DNA of 64,000 bases from Solen grandis. Its lineage: Eukaryota > Mollusca > Bivalvia > Adapedonta > Solenidae. A program made the position numbers and the translations under genes. The stretch is taken from the NCBI GenBank assembly GCA_021229015.1, contig CM037782.1:64418108-64482107 (forward strand), in the 5' to 3' direction. Each line of letters begins with the position of its first letter. Within the stretch, counting starts at the first letter, position 1. Shown here piece by piece: positions 45,990 through 58,109 of this stretch. Below the pieces are notes generated by a model, which searched no databases, was not told the origin of the DNA, and worked only from the letters and a program-made list of their open reading frames with translations.

Positions 45990-48900
45990 AACATTTGATA
46001 AAAATACAAAGAGCGTTATTTTTTCCATACCCAAAATAAAATTTTTGCAAAATTAATGAAAAAAAATGAATATAAATTTAACAAATATAACTTGATGAAA
46101 AAAAAAATATAAATAACAAAGAAAAATAAATTTTTTAAAAAAAAAAAAAAAAAAAAACAAATAGAATAAAAACGGGAAAAAGGGGAAAAATAAAAAATTT
46201 CCCAAAAAATGAAAATTTAAATTTGAATGTTGTTAAAAAGATCAGAAAATTTTTTAAATAAATGATATTAATTGCAATGAAAAGAAAATATCTAATTTGC
46301 AAAGTAAAACATGTCCCACTAATATGGTTAGGCAGCGCGTTTTTCCCGGAGGGCTTTTTCAAAAATTTTTTTTTTTTTCCCCTTTTTCTGTACAATGTAT
46401 TAGCTGATTGGCTATTTGCCCAACCGTTGTCCCCCCTAGACAATTTTTGTTGGGGGAAAACCCCCCGACTACTCCCCCTTCCCTTTGGCCCAATGAAAAT
46501 TTTGCAGCAAGAAAAAACCGTCCCGTTTTTTTTTTTATGGATCATTTTCTTTTGGGGGATTTTTTTTTTTTTTTGTCCTTTAAATTTTTCTTTTCCCCCC
46601 AAAACAACAAAAAAATTTTTTTTTTCCCCCCTAGTCTTTGCTTCGGGAAAATTTTAAAATTTTAAAATTTTTTTTTTGAACGTCGTTTTGGGAAAAGTTC
46701 TTGCAACTTAAAACCCCCGGGACTTTCCCGGGGGTTGGGGCCATATTTGCGCAGGGGGAAAGTCAAAAAAAAAATTTGGGGCCCCTTACGCGTTTTTAAA
46801 CCCCGCCCTTTTGGATTCGCAGTCGGGGACGCTCCCATGATTTAGGGGCCCCCAAAAATGTTGCCTTTATTTTCCCAAACCCAAAACCTTTTTAATTTTA
46901 AAAAAATCTGCTTGTATTTAATACGTAATTGTTCCCGGGGAATGGGAAAATGGTGTTAAAATTGGGAAAATAATCAAAGAAAACCCCATTTTCAAAAAAC
47001 ATTGTATAGCTGGATAAAAGGTCTTTTTAAATTTTTAAAAAGTAACGAAATTTATTTTTTTTAAAACTTTTTAAAAAAAATTTTTAAATAAACAAAAACG
47101 TTTTTTTAAAGAAAAAAAATGGATTTTAAAAAAATTTTTAAAACCCTTTTGCGTGATGTCCTACGCTTTTGGTTTTTTGAATTTTATAAAAGGGCAAAAA
47201 TTTTGAACAACTTTTGTTTGCGTTTGTTGCCCCCAGTTCGTCAGCATTTTGGGGTTAAAAAAACACCTTTTAAAATTAGCTGAAAAAAAGGGGGTTTTTA
47301 ATTTTTTTTAAAAAGGGGGGGGAATTTTCCCCGCGATACCCCCATTAATTTTAAATTATAAAATGATACAAAAATTTTTGTTTCGTAACGAGGAACTCAC
47401 AAAATTTTTTTCAAAAACCCCCTTTTTTTAAAAATTTTTCTTTTTTTGGGACATTAAAACCGGGGTTTTTTGTCTTTAAAAAGGGCCCCATGAAAAGGGG
47501 AGTTTCGGGGACGTACATTAAATTTTTAAACGTCCGAAAATTGGGTTGCCCCGTGCACAAATTATTTTTTTTAAAGATTGGAATGCGTTTGGGGAAAAAG
47601 GAGTGTAAAAAAATTTAACCTTTGGAAATTTCTTGAGAAAAAAAAAAACTATTTTTTTTGTCAAAAACGTCTTTTTTAATTCTTTAAAAAAAGAGTGGGG
47701 AAAGATGGGGAAAATTAAATTGATAGAAACCTTAGTTTTTAAAAATGAATTTTTTTTAGTGCAAACAAAAAAAATCGAAAACTTTGAAAATTTTATTAAA
47801 AAAAAATTTTTTGCCAGATGTTAAATTCAAAATTCAGTTGAATTAGGGGGTTTTTTTAAAAATTTTCCCCAAAAACATAAAAAAAAGTGAGTTTTTTCTT
47901 GGCTTTTGGTTTTTTCTGATTAAACGCTAGATAGTAAAATCATGAAGTTACTCAGGGGGTTTTTTATTATTTTTTGAAACCCTGCTTTTCTTTTTTCTGG
48001 ATTATTACGTTTTTAACTTTGTGTATGTTTCTCTTTTATAATGACATTGTGCGACGCCTTTTCCAAAACAGTTTAAAATTTAAAATTTTATAAAACAAAA
48101 AAATAGGGTTTTTCGAGTAGGTCCCTTGTCTTTTTTTGAATTTTCTTGTTTTGGGGTTGCTAGAAAATTCCCCAAAAACTATTTAAAAGTTTGAAAATAA
48201 TAAATTTAAATAAAATTAATATAGGGGCTTAAAAAACCCAAAAAACCCCCAAATCAAATAACAATTTAATCTTTTTTAAAAATAAAAAAACCCCCATTTT
48301 AAAAAAAATTTAAAAATTTAAAAAAAAGTTTTTAAAAAATAAACTTGTAGTCTTTAAAAAACGAAATTTAAATTTTGGTAGCAGATGTCCCGGGGTTTAA
48401 CGTTGTAAATGCCCCCATGGGAAAAAGGGCCCCCCCCATTTTAAATTTTTTAAAAAAAAGTCCCCCCCTTTTTATAAAAAAATGACCCCCCTTTTTAAAA
48501 AAAAAAGGGCCCCCCAAGATGAAAGACCCCCCCCCAAACCTTTTTTAAAATATCAAATAAAAATTTTAAGTAAATTGGGTCGTTTTCAATCGCTTTTATT
48601 TTTTGGCTGTTGTTATTGTGCTGCTGCGTCAATGAGACAAAAACAACAAATTTTTGCCCCCCGCTGGAAGAAAACCGTGCATTTTTAAAAAAAAAAAAAA
48701 ACAAAATTGTTTACTTTTTTATTGTGGGTTTTTAAAAGGAATTTTAAAAAAAAGGGGAAAAAGGGGGTTTTTTGGGGGGGTGAAATTTTTTGGTTTTTTT
48801 TAAAACGGGTTTTTCACAAAAAAATTAAAACATTAAAATGATTTTTTCATTGTTTTTCTTGAACATTGGGGATCCCTTTTTAAAAAGAAAACGTTTTCGA

Positions 48901-49320
48901 AAGTAAAAAACTTTTGGGAAAACTATTTTAAAAGCTGGTTCGTCATAAATTTTTGGGGGCCTTTTTTGTTTAAACCTTTTACGGGGGAAAATTTTTTTAC
49001 ATGTTTTTTCTTTTCCATGACTTTTTTATAAACACTAAAACCCTTTTAAAAAAAGAAAGAGTCACATAAAGAATTTATTATTCTGTTTCAAATCAAAATT
49101 TTTTTTGGGGATTCTTCTTATTGTTTTTTTTGGGGGAAAATTCAAATTTTGTTTTTTAAGACTTTTTTTTTTTGCATATCAGAAAAATATTTGTTGGTAA
49201 AATTACATTTTTTTGGTTTTTTTTTAACAAAAATGTAAAAATTTCTTTTGGGACGAAAAGAAACCTTTTTTTCTTTAAACCGGGGGTTTGTTGTAAAACA
49301 GCGCTAAATGGCCCCCCCCT
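45990..49320. other. Homopolymer-rich stretch, no gene
   Basis: Contains an A run at 46137-46157 and many A/T/C/G runs. The frames at 46135-46657 on both strands are by-products. I see no repeat family, RNA gene or exon. Confidence 0.45.
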
Positions 49321-49321
49321 C

Positions 49322-49618
49322 CCGGGGCCCCAGTGGTTAGAGCGTCCGCATCGGGGGCAGGGGTCGTGGGTTCGACCCCCGGCCCCGGGGCATCCCCAAA
49401 GGGGCGTAAAAAAAGGGTTTTGTTTTAGCTCCTTTTGGCGCTCAGCATTTTCGGGAAGTTGCTAAACTGGTTGGCCCGGTGTAGGTTGTGTGTGGGGGGG
49501 GGTATCATCCCTATGTTACGGGTGTACTTTAGTGTGGCGCACTATTCGGGTTAAAGTAAAATCGCCCCCAAAAAACAAAAACACTGTCGGTGGGACGTTA
49601 AAACCAAACAAACAAACT
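49322..49618 (+). mobile_element. tRNA-derived SINE, family B copy 4 (best preserved head)
   Basis: An A-box-like TGGTTAGAGCG lies at 49334-49344 and a B box, GGTTCGACCCC, at 49369-49379. A tRNA-unrelated body carries GGTATCATCCCTATGTTACG, GGTGTACTTTAGTG and GCGCACTATTCGGG. The 3' end is GGTGGGACGTTAAAACCAAA followed by a CAAA-rich tail. This is the only copy here where A box, B box, body and tail are all visible. Confidence 0.8.
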
Positions 49619-49619
49619 C

Positions 49620-50800
49620 AATGCACCCAAAAAGTAAGCCAGGTTTTACAAACGATGCCTTTCTAAAAGGGTTTTAAACGGGTTTTTGAATAAAACCTTT
49701 TTAAATTAACGGTGTAATCTAAGGGATCGAGATTTTTCATTTTAAAAACAAAAAGGGGGTTTATTTTGTCCCCTTTTAGAGGTAATGGGGGAAAAAATTC
49801 TCAAAAAACCTATAAAAAATTCGGGAAAAAAAAATTTTCCGAAAGGGATCACACCTAAAAAAACGTGACCTATTAATGCTGCTTTAGTGGGGAATTTTCG
49901 CAGGAAGCGTTTTCATTAAAAAAGGGCTCAGTGTAAGGGGGGGTATATTTGAGGGGTTTTACTAAAACGCCCTACGATGTTGGGGGGTTTGGGGGTTTTT
50001 GGGGGGTGGGGGATGCAAAAAATTTTTAAAAATTTTTTGGGGGATGGGGCGATTTTTAAAAAAAAGGGTTAACTGTGTTTTGAAAAAAGCACGTAAAGAA
50101 TCAATGGGGGGGGGAAAATAAAAAATTTATGCTGAATTTTTTTAAAACACATTTTTGTTGGCTTAAAAAAAGTTTTGGAATTTTTGAAAATATAGCCTAA
50201 TATTAAAAGGGTGATGTGGGGTTTTGTTTTCTAAAACAAAAAACCCCCGGAACTTCTTGTTACAGTTGTACTCCCTACAGTTTCAATTAAAAAATTTCTT
50301 TGTTTTTAAAAAAGCCTTTTTTTTTTCATAAAACTCGTATAAAAATTTTTTGGGGGGGTTTTTTTCCCCAAAATTTTCCTTTTGTCCCCCAAAAAGATAA
50401 TCGGGGAAAAAAACAATAATTATTTACTTGCTTTTAATTTTTTAAAACAATTTCTCTTTTTTTTAAAAAAAGATGAAACAAGCAAGCAAATGTAGTTTTT
50501 GGCTGTATTTTCTTAAAGAAAAGGTTTTTTTTAAAGAATACAATTATTTTTAATCAATTAAGGCATTTTCCCTTTGTAAAAACGGGTTTTTTGGGGGGGA
50601 AAAACCCCTGTTTTAAAGAACTGCGAGCCTGGCAATAAGGGCGTTTTTTTGAATTTAAGGGCATAAAATCTGAAAAGGGGGAACAAATTTTATTTTTTTC
50701 TTTGTCACAATTAGGCCCGGGTAGTAGGGTAATTCCCGAAAAATTTTAAATTTAATTTCCCCCCCAATAAGAATGGAGAGGGTGGCCAAAATACTGTTGG
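49620..50800. other. No recognisable gene
   Basis: G/A/T-run-rich spacer. No supported feature. Confidence 0.4.
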
Positions 50801-50814
50801 CATACGACGTAAGA

Positions 50815-51030
50815 TGGGGTCATTACTTATTTCCCCCGGGTCCAAAATTTAAAAAAAGATATAGATTTTTGGGGGGGGGGGTCGTTATTTATAGGGGGGC
50901 ACAATTTACGGTGGGGCGTTTTTCTACGTGTGGGGGGAGTCATAATTTATGCCCCCGGGGATTTTTTTGACCGGGGGTCACTTTTTATAAATTTAATGCC
51001 GGGGGGGGGTTATTCGTGGGGGGGGGTTTT
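50815..51030. repeat. G-rich degenerate tandem repeat
   Basis: Words like GGGGTCATTACTTAT, GGGGTCGTTATTTATAGGGG, GGGGAGTCATAATTTATG and GGGGGTCACTTTTTATAAAT recur about every 55-60 bp, roughly four times. Several G runs of seven or more lie between them. It is non-coding. Confidence 0.5.
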
Positions 51031-51537
51031 CAAGTTACACCGGTTAAGCGGAATAAATCCGGTTTTAATTTGTTTAAAACCATATTAGTGAAACGTTTTA
51101 GGCTTTTTTATTATAATTTTTTGGCTTAATTTGGGGCGGAAAAAAATTTTTAAAAAAAAAAAAAAATTTTTTTTAATGATTCAGGTTTTTTTTTTTTAGT
51201 TTTTTTTCAAGGGTGGTATTTATTAAAAAATTTTTTTTTCTTCTTACCCCCTTTAATATATTTTTAATCCCTGTGGAAAAAATAAATTTTCCCTTTACTT
51301 TAAAAATTTTTGCGTTGTTCACGACAAGGATGTTTCCCCCCATGCATACAAAAAACTTCCCTTTAAATTTTTTCAAAGTTTTTGGGGGGATGTAAAATTT
51401 GGGTGAAAAAACGAACCCCCCCGGTCCCGGGGGGCAGAAATACTTAAATTTTGGAAAAATTATACGCACCCCGTAAGCATCGTTCTGGTGTGGTTTTTAA
51501 ATTTTGGGGGGGTTAAGGGTCAGAGTTTAATAAATTT

Positions 51538-51595
51538 TATCTATATATATTTTATAATTATATATATAAAATATTTTTATATATATTTATAAAAG
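51538..51595. repeat. AT-rich palindromic simple sequence
   Basis: A TATATATATTTTATAATTAT-type stretch with self-complementary TATATATAAAATA/TATTTTTATATATA words. It is low-complexity (AT)n-like sequence. Confidence 0.7.
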
Positions 51596-52249
51596 GGTGA
51601 CTTGTTAAATTGTTTTGGGTATTGGGGAATTTTTTTTTTTTTAGTATTAAGTTGAATTTTTTTTTTTTTTTTATCTTTGATTCTAAATTAAATTTTTAAA
51701 AAGTTTATTATCTTTTTGCATTTTTTAAAAAACAGACCATTTAAAATTGCCCGCATTATTATTTAAATTATTATATTGTAAAACTTATACTTTGATTTTT
51801 TCCTATGCCCAAAATTTTTTTTTAAAGATTTTCTTGTTCAACTTGCTTTGGGTATCTCTATTTCAAATTAAAAGTTGGCTTATTTTTGTTAAGAAAGGGT
51901 TCAATGCTCGTATAAAAATCTCCCTTTAAGGTTTAAGATTTTTTTTTACGAATTGGAGGGAAAAGGGGTTTATTAGACAGGGTGGGGTTTTAAACGGGGA
52001 AAATACTTTACATGTATTTATATTTGATTAAATTGAAAAATTTTAGTTTTCCCCCTTCTGCGTAAGCAAAGACCAAAGAAAACGGGCGACCCGGGTTTTT
52101 CAATAAATAACTATGTTATTTAAATAATTTTTTCGAGCTTCAGTAACCAAAATTATCCCAGCCCTTTCTTTTTTAATAAAACGAAAAGTCTTTAAATTTT
52201 TATATTTAAGGTCAAATACGTCAGTATTGGTGGTCGTCTTGTCATGTGC

Positions 52250-52310
52250 TTATTTCGCTGTTCAAAAAAAATGTATATAAGAGAGATCACCTACCACATT
52301 CAACCAGCAG
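52250..52310 (+). promoter_or_regulatory. Very weak TATA-box promoter candidate
   Basis: ATGTATATAAGAGAG at about 52270-52284 contains a TATATAAG box. A CCACATTCAACC initiator-like stretch lies about 25-30 bases downstream. No convincing open frame follows, so this may be chance in AT-rich DNA. Confidence 0.12.
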
Positions 52311-52919
52311 GGTGTTTTTTGTCCCCGCATTTTGGGAGTTTTAAAAGGGGGCTTGGACAAAAAAAAAAATGCTTTATTGGATCCAAACATTGTGAAGAAT
52401 TTAAATTTTAAAGCAAATGCTTTTTATTTTTTTTTAAATAAACCATTAATTTTGTACCCTGTTCACAAAAAAAATTTTTACTTAACTAAAAATCAAAAAA
52501 TTAAAAAAAACAAAACAAAAAGTAAAACTGATAGAAAGCTTTTGCCTTTGAACTCCGTTATTAGATTTTAATTCATAAAGACCCAAAGTGATTTTGACAA
52601 AAGTACGAGTAAGATGGTTTAATGATTTTTTTCTTTTTCTCCCCCCTCTTTTCTTTTGCTACGAAACGTTTTTTAGTTTTTATTAATTATTGTTTATTCT
52701 GAATGGGGGGTATAGCAAATATGCCATCGCGCAAAAAAATAATTTTAGATATTTTTAATGTATTTTTTTGTCTTTAAAGCCATTGCAGAGTATGCCTGCC
52801 TGACTAATTAATATATGTTGTTTCAAGACTATTTCCCCATTTTAAATTTTATCATGAAGTGAACTTTGTGTTTTCAAGGAAAGGAGAGATTGGTAATTTG
52901 ACAAAAACCCATGCCCCAT

Positions 52920-53260
52920 TTCAAAGGCTGAGTATGTTAATTTCTATTGCAGGGGTCCCCGCTTTTTTTTTTTTTTTTTTTGCTGAAATAAAAAAAAAAA
53001 CATTGGGAAAAGACAGTGGTTGGTAAAAAGTCCGGTGCGATACCCTTCTCATTTCGCGATAAGACGCTTGGGTTTTTTTAAGTGTCAGGGGAATGCACCG
53101 ACCAATCACGGGGGCGTCATTCATTGTTTTTTCTTTTGGGCATCTTTCCCTCCCCTGTGACCCAAAAACACGTGAGGGGATAATTTCCGTGGGTACTTTA
53201 GTTTTACCCCCAAAATTCGCTCGCATGCTGCTTTCTTTTTCCTTCATTTGCGAAATTCAC
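52920..53260. other. Higher-complexity patch with CCAAT/E-box words
   Basis: Contains GACCAATCACGGGGGCGTCA (53099-53118), with CCAAT, GC-box-like and CRE half-site words, and AACACGTGAGG (53167-53177), with an E-box. A 108-codon minus frame (52921-53247) covers it but includes a poly-K stretch from a T run and no known domain. It could be a regulatory patch or unique DNA. No gene is called. Confidence 0.15.
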
Positions 53261-54013
53261 ATATAAATTTTCTTATGTTAATAAAAAGGAATGGGGTCAC
53301 CGGTGTTTTAATCCCTTTAAATTCCCCTTTTTTTCCTTATTTTTAGTTTTTGCCCCTTTTTTTTATTTTTAATTTCCTAATGTTTCGTAAATCATTTTTT
53401 TTTTTGAATTTAGATAATTTCAAGTCAAAATTTTTATAATTATCAACGGGGGGAAATCAATAAGTTTTTAAAGACGGGAAAAAATTCTTTTTCGATAAAT
53501 GTGTCATCAGTTTTGGTTATAAGTATTTCATGGTGGTTTTTCGTTCATATAGACTTATTATTTGTTGTTTTTTCTGTTGTTGCAAGTAATATATAATACT
53601 GGCAGAATTAAAATTGTAATTTTTAATTTTTAATTCTATAATTTTTTCTAAAAATTGTTTTGGAATGGGGTGAATTTATAATATGATTCCCATTTATCGG
53701 GGAAAGTTTTCCTTATTTACCAGTCTATTTGTCATAAAAAGTTTAAATTGGGACGCTTTTTCATACTGTCTCTCTCTGAACCCGTTATAGTATTTATAGT
53801 GCTGCCCCGCTGTTATTTTTGTTTTGTTTTGATTCACTGGGGGTGCAGCCCATTTTAAACGACATTCATCGGTTGTCATATAAGACTAACAGTATGAGTT
53901 ATTTGAAAATTTTTTTTTGTATTATTATTTATAATTTTTTACTTTGGTACAATCGTATTTAAACTCTCATGTGACTCTTAAAACTTTTTAAACCCGAACC
54001 AAAATTCCCCAAA

Positions 54014-54036
54014 GGGGGGGGGGGGGGGGGGGGGGG
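54014..54036. repeat. Poly(G)23
   Basis: Pure G run flanked by AAA and TCAA. It is probably length-uncertain in the assembly. Confidence 0.9.
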
Positions 54037-54502
54037 TCAATTTTTAAACTTACAAGCGACTTCCTTCAAGGACTTCCTTATCAAAATAATGTTCCAAACG
54101 GTAGCTGTTGATATTTATTTTTTTATAAATTCCCGTTCCGTTTTTTTCTTTACATTTTCTAGCATTGGGTTCATTTTTTAAAAATTTTTATATATTATTG
54201 GGTTTTCTTACTAACTTTTTTGATTTTGTTGTTTAGAAACGGTTCCACGGTTCGAATTTGGACCGGGCACGCAAAATGCCAGCACTAAAGTATTCAACAC
54301 TTTTGTTAGTTTTGTTTCAATGAAGGGTTTTAAATTTAGTTGTTTATAGACTATGCTATTTGCGTAGCAAATTTTTTGCGATACAGGTGAACGGAATCAT
54401 TCTCTTTCGACGGCTTTTTCTGTTGCCGCAGCGGGGGGGATTTTTAACGTGCTGAAAGTGGAAAAGAAAGTAGTGAATAAAAACGATTTTTTTTTTTCTA
54501 TT

Positions 54503-54937
54503 CTAGTTTTCATTTACAAACGAAATGAAAAAATGATGGTTCGGGGAGCATTTTAAAGCGTGGTTGCTTGTTTGCATGTTAATTATAATTTTTAAAGCAT
54601 ATTTGAATGGTAGTCTATTTCGTTCAAGTTTGGACAATAAATAAATGTGGTTGATTCCTTCTGCAAAAAGTAATGCAAATAATGCGAACACCATATCTTT
54701 AATAATGGAAAAGGGTATTAACGATAAAATTTCATCTTTCATTTTGTACATTACAACTTGTTCATACATTTCATCTTGCATCGTAATTTCAATTTCATTT
54801 GACATTACATCTTGCATTCGTACATTTACATTTTCTTTTTTGACTTGACATTTTTTTTGCTTGACACTTGCTTTTTTTACTCTTGTATTTGTGATAGAAC
54901 ATTTGCTATAAAAGTGTCTGTTATTCTCGTTTATTTA
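54503..54937 (-). CDS. Uninterrupted minus-strand frame, unidentified
   Basis: The minus strand stays open for about 145 codons, with a stop at each end, in AT-rich DNA. The only plausible internal start gives about 105 residues beginning MQDVMSNEIE. It has a Lys-rich stretch upstream of that Met, an acidic segment, then a hydrophobic segment (KDMVFALFALLFAEGINH) that could be one membrane helix, and a polar C-terminus. No promoter, splice sites or homologous family are recognised. Part of the DNA is TTACATC/TTTCATC-rich, so low complexity may explain the openness. Confidence 0.18.
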
Positions 54938-55370
54938 ACACACAATTAACATTAATTTTATGAGATAAGTCTTTTTTTTTTTCTTATTTAAAAAAAAACC
55001 CCCTTCCCCTTAAAAGAAGACAAATGTAGGGCATACAAAACAATAGTTTTTCTACTGCAAATGCAACGGTTTTCGGATGATAAAAAGTTTTTAAAAAATG
55101 ATCAGCAAGTAAAATTTTCAAAAAAACAACAAAATGCAAAATGCTTTATATGTGCCAAAATTAAAGCATTCAAAGGAATGTGATGTCCCACTGAGCCAGG
55201 GCCCCCCTCTCTGTAACACTGCTAATTGCTGGTCATCACTGCGGGGGTCTTTAGCCCAAAATAGTACCCTTTTGTTACGGGAAAACCTTGAGGGTTGTGC
55301 ATAATAAATTTTTGTTACAAAGGGAAAGGGATAGTAGCGTTTACACAAAGCAAAAAACTATAAATTGCTA

Positions 55371-55610
55371 TTTGGTTTACCCTCGCTTGAGGATTTCATC
55401 ATATAGGGCGTCCAGCTAAAATTTAAGGGGGAGGAAGGCACGAATGCACGGGGACATCCGGGTAGAAAACCCCCGACCTACCGCAAGCCAGCTGGAAGGT
55501 TCCTCAATGAAAAACCGAATGACCCCGCCGGGGTTTAAACCCACGCGGTGAGGGGCAGGTGAGGTTAAAGTCAGCGACTTTAAACCTCTCGGCCCCCCGG
55601 AGGGGCCCCC
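55371..55610 (-). mobile_element. tRNA-derived SINE, family A copy 2 (most complete)
   Basis: Read on the minus strand: a GGCCGAGAGG A-box-like motif (reverse of 55582-55592), GTTTAAAGTCGCTGACTTTA, a B box GGGTTTAAACCCC (55530-55542), GGCGGGGTCATTCGGTTTTT, CCTTCCAGCTGGCTTGCGG, TAGGTCGGGGGTTTTCTACC, and a degraded GATGAAATCCTCAAGC tail. The GGCCGAGxGG A box and the long stretch between the boxes suggest a Ser- or Leu-type tRNA ancestor with a long variable arm. Confidence 0.8.
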
Positions 55611-55619
55611 AAAAAATAT

Positions 55620-58020
55620 AAAAATGGGTTGATAAAATTTGGGTTTTTTGTTTTGATCCCCTTACAAATTATTCTTTTTTTTCATTTATTACGGGTCAAT
55701 TTTTTAACTGCATGTTTTAGGATCATACGGCTTTTATTTAAAAAATTAAAAATTTTGATATTGAAAATATAGAGTACGCATTTTTTTAGTAAATTAAAAA
55801 AAGCCGGGACATAAATTTTGACCATGCAAATCTTTTTGTTTTTTTTTTCTTTTTTCTGAATTTTTTAATTTTATTTCAAAGAATTTTCTTATTGAAAAAA
55901 CAAGTAATAAAATTTGTTTTGATTCCGACATTTAAAAAATGTTTGAGGGGAAAAAAGAGAGAATGAAAATAATGAGTGATACATAAAAAATTTTTTAAAA
56001 AATTTGTCCTTTTTTTGATAATTTTACAACTTTAAAAAAAATAAGAAAGAAAGAACAAAATAAAAAGAAAAAATGAAAGAAAGAAAGAAAAAAAAAAAAA
56101 GTGCAAATAAATCAACAGAGAAGAAAAAAAAAGGAAGATTTATTTTGCCGAATAAAAAAAAAAAAAAATATAGAAACTTTTAGATCATTTTGGTATTTGG
56201 TATGTTCAAACTTTTTACAAAATGGAATGACTACATACAAACCCCCTGTAGCAACATTCACTCTTGAAAAATACCTGTGACAGACGTGGCAGCCTGCCTA
56301 ATCAAAAAGATGCCCAAAACGGCGGGTGGGAAAATTTTTTCTTGATGATATTATTTTATACCAAAACCATAATTTTAATTGAAAAAAAACCCCCATAACC
56401 CAAAATATTTTTTTACTATATGCTTTGTCCAAAGTTTTTTACTATTAAATTTGGAAAAAAAACTTTTGAATTGAATTGAATAAATGGGGGGTGGGGGGCC
56501 TTTATAAGGGTTTTTGAGAGCCTTTAAGCATCCATATATTGGCAAAAGCCCAAATGATCTAAGTGTGGCACATTGAACGTTTGATTAATTTGATCACATG
56601 TGCGCTCAAAAAAAGTTTCAAAGTGTCCCCTTTTTTTTATAAACAGTTAAAAATCAGGTGAGACATTTGGGGAATCCTGCTTTTATTTAAAAAAACAATA
56701 GTTTTCAGTAGTTAAATGATTTCAATTTTATTTGTTATCAAAAATTTTGGAAAAGTAACAAGCCTTTGGTTAAAAATTATACTTCATCTATGCCCCAAAA
56801 TTCGTAATGCACTAGAAGGAACTTTTTGGGAAGCTAAACTTGTTTTAAAAGGTGGATGTTTGACATGTACTTGTTTTTTTGCTATCCAAAATTTAAAGTG
56901 AGTGTGTGGGGGGAATAAAAATACATGTAGAATAAAAACACAATTCATCCCTCTCTTCCCTCTCTCCTCTTACCATGATTCTTTGAGCCCTTTTTTTAAG
57001 GTAAATTTGACCGTGTTGAAATGCTCTCATAGTTACACATACACGTACATTTACCTGTACAAGCAGTGGAGCTGCATCTTAAATTTTAGAACATGTAAAC
57101 CTTTTAAATTTTCTCTGTTTTTTTGGGCAGTATTTAAATTTTCTTAAATTCATCAATTTTTGAAGATTTTCAAAAATTTTTTTTGTTTACGAGGTAAGAA
57201 TTCTTTTTCCCAAGGACAAAATATATCACACATTTAAACTTAAAGGCTTTTTAAAAACAATTCAAAGTTTGCCAAATTCTACGCCACCCAAAAAAACCCA
57301 AAACAATCCCGATCGAAAAAAAAAAAATTCTTCAAAAAATACTTTTAGAGGCTTTTTATTTTTCCCCTATTCTTTTGATAAAATTTTTTAGATTTTGGAA
57401 TTTTTTAAAGGGCAAAGAAAAAACCAATTAAAATATGACCTTGACCTTTGCATTTTTTTAAAATTTGAAATGTGAAAATCCCTGAAACAACAAACAATAC
57501 AATCTTGAAAATTTCATAAAGATTGCTTTAAAAAAAAAGGCAGAACCTCCAAAAAAAATAAAAAATGCCTATCTCGAAAAATTTGTTTCCCCCAATTTTT
57601 GTGCACTTTGACCCCTTATGAAAACCTTTTATCATTTTTGAAAACGCCACCCCCTATATTTTTGCGCAAAGATTTCGGGGTCAATTTCAAAAAACAGAAA
57701 GACGATCTAAACTCTAACAAAAAAAAGGGGATGTTTTTCTTGGGAAAACCCTAAATTTTCCAGATTTTTTTTAAGATTTAAACATTCAAACTTTCTAGTT
57801 CAAAGTTTCAAAAATATGGAATGCCCCTATTTAAAATTTTAAGGCAGTTGAAGAGAAAAGATGCAAAAAACTGCTACAAATAAAATGTAAAGACAGATTA
57901 TCGGCAATTTTAAAATTTTTATGCTAAACGCCACCCAGGGCAAAACTTAGTATAAAAAGAAAAAGATGTAAATGTTGAATGAATTTGAAATGTACGAATG
58001 CAAAAAGCAATTTATGCGTT
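55620..58020. other. No recognisable gene
   Basis: AT-rich spacer with GAAA-type simple sequence at 56040-56100 and an A run at 56157-56168. The plus frames at 56716-57147 have no recognisable domain. Confidence 0.4.
56040..56100. repeat. (GAAA)n-like simple sequence
   Basis: AAGAAAGAAAGAAC and GAAAGAAAGAAAGAAA stretches separated by A-rich sequence. Confidence 0.7.
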
Positions 58021-58029
58021 AATACCCTT

Positions 58030-58102
58030 CCATACCCGAGTGCACGGGGGGCACCCCGGTAGACCCCCGCCCTACCGAAAGCCAGCTTGAAGGCTTTCCC
58101 AG
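58030..58102 (-). mobile_element. SINE family A fragment (copy 3)
   Basis: The minus strand reads AAGCCTTCAAGCTGGCTTTC, GGTAGGGCGGGGGTCTACC, GGGGTGCCCCCCGTGCACTC. This matches the middle of the SINE at 55371-55610. No A or B box and no tail are present, so it is a short internal fragment. Confidence 0.6.
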
Positions 58103-58109
58103 ACAATTT

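Noticed and set aside
49322..49400. Functional tRNA gene
   Set aside because: A and B boxes are present, but the cloverleaf is not maintained and the sequence continues into a conserved SINE body and tail.
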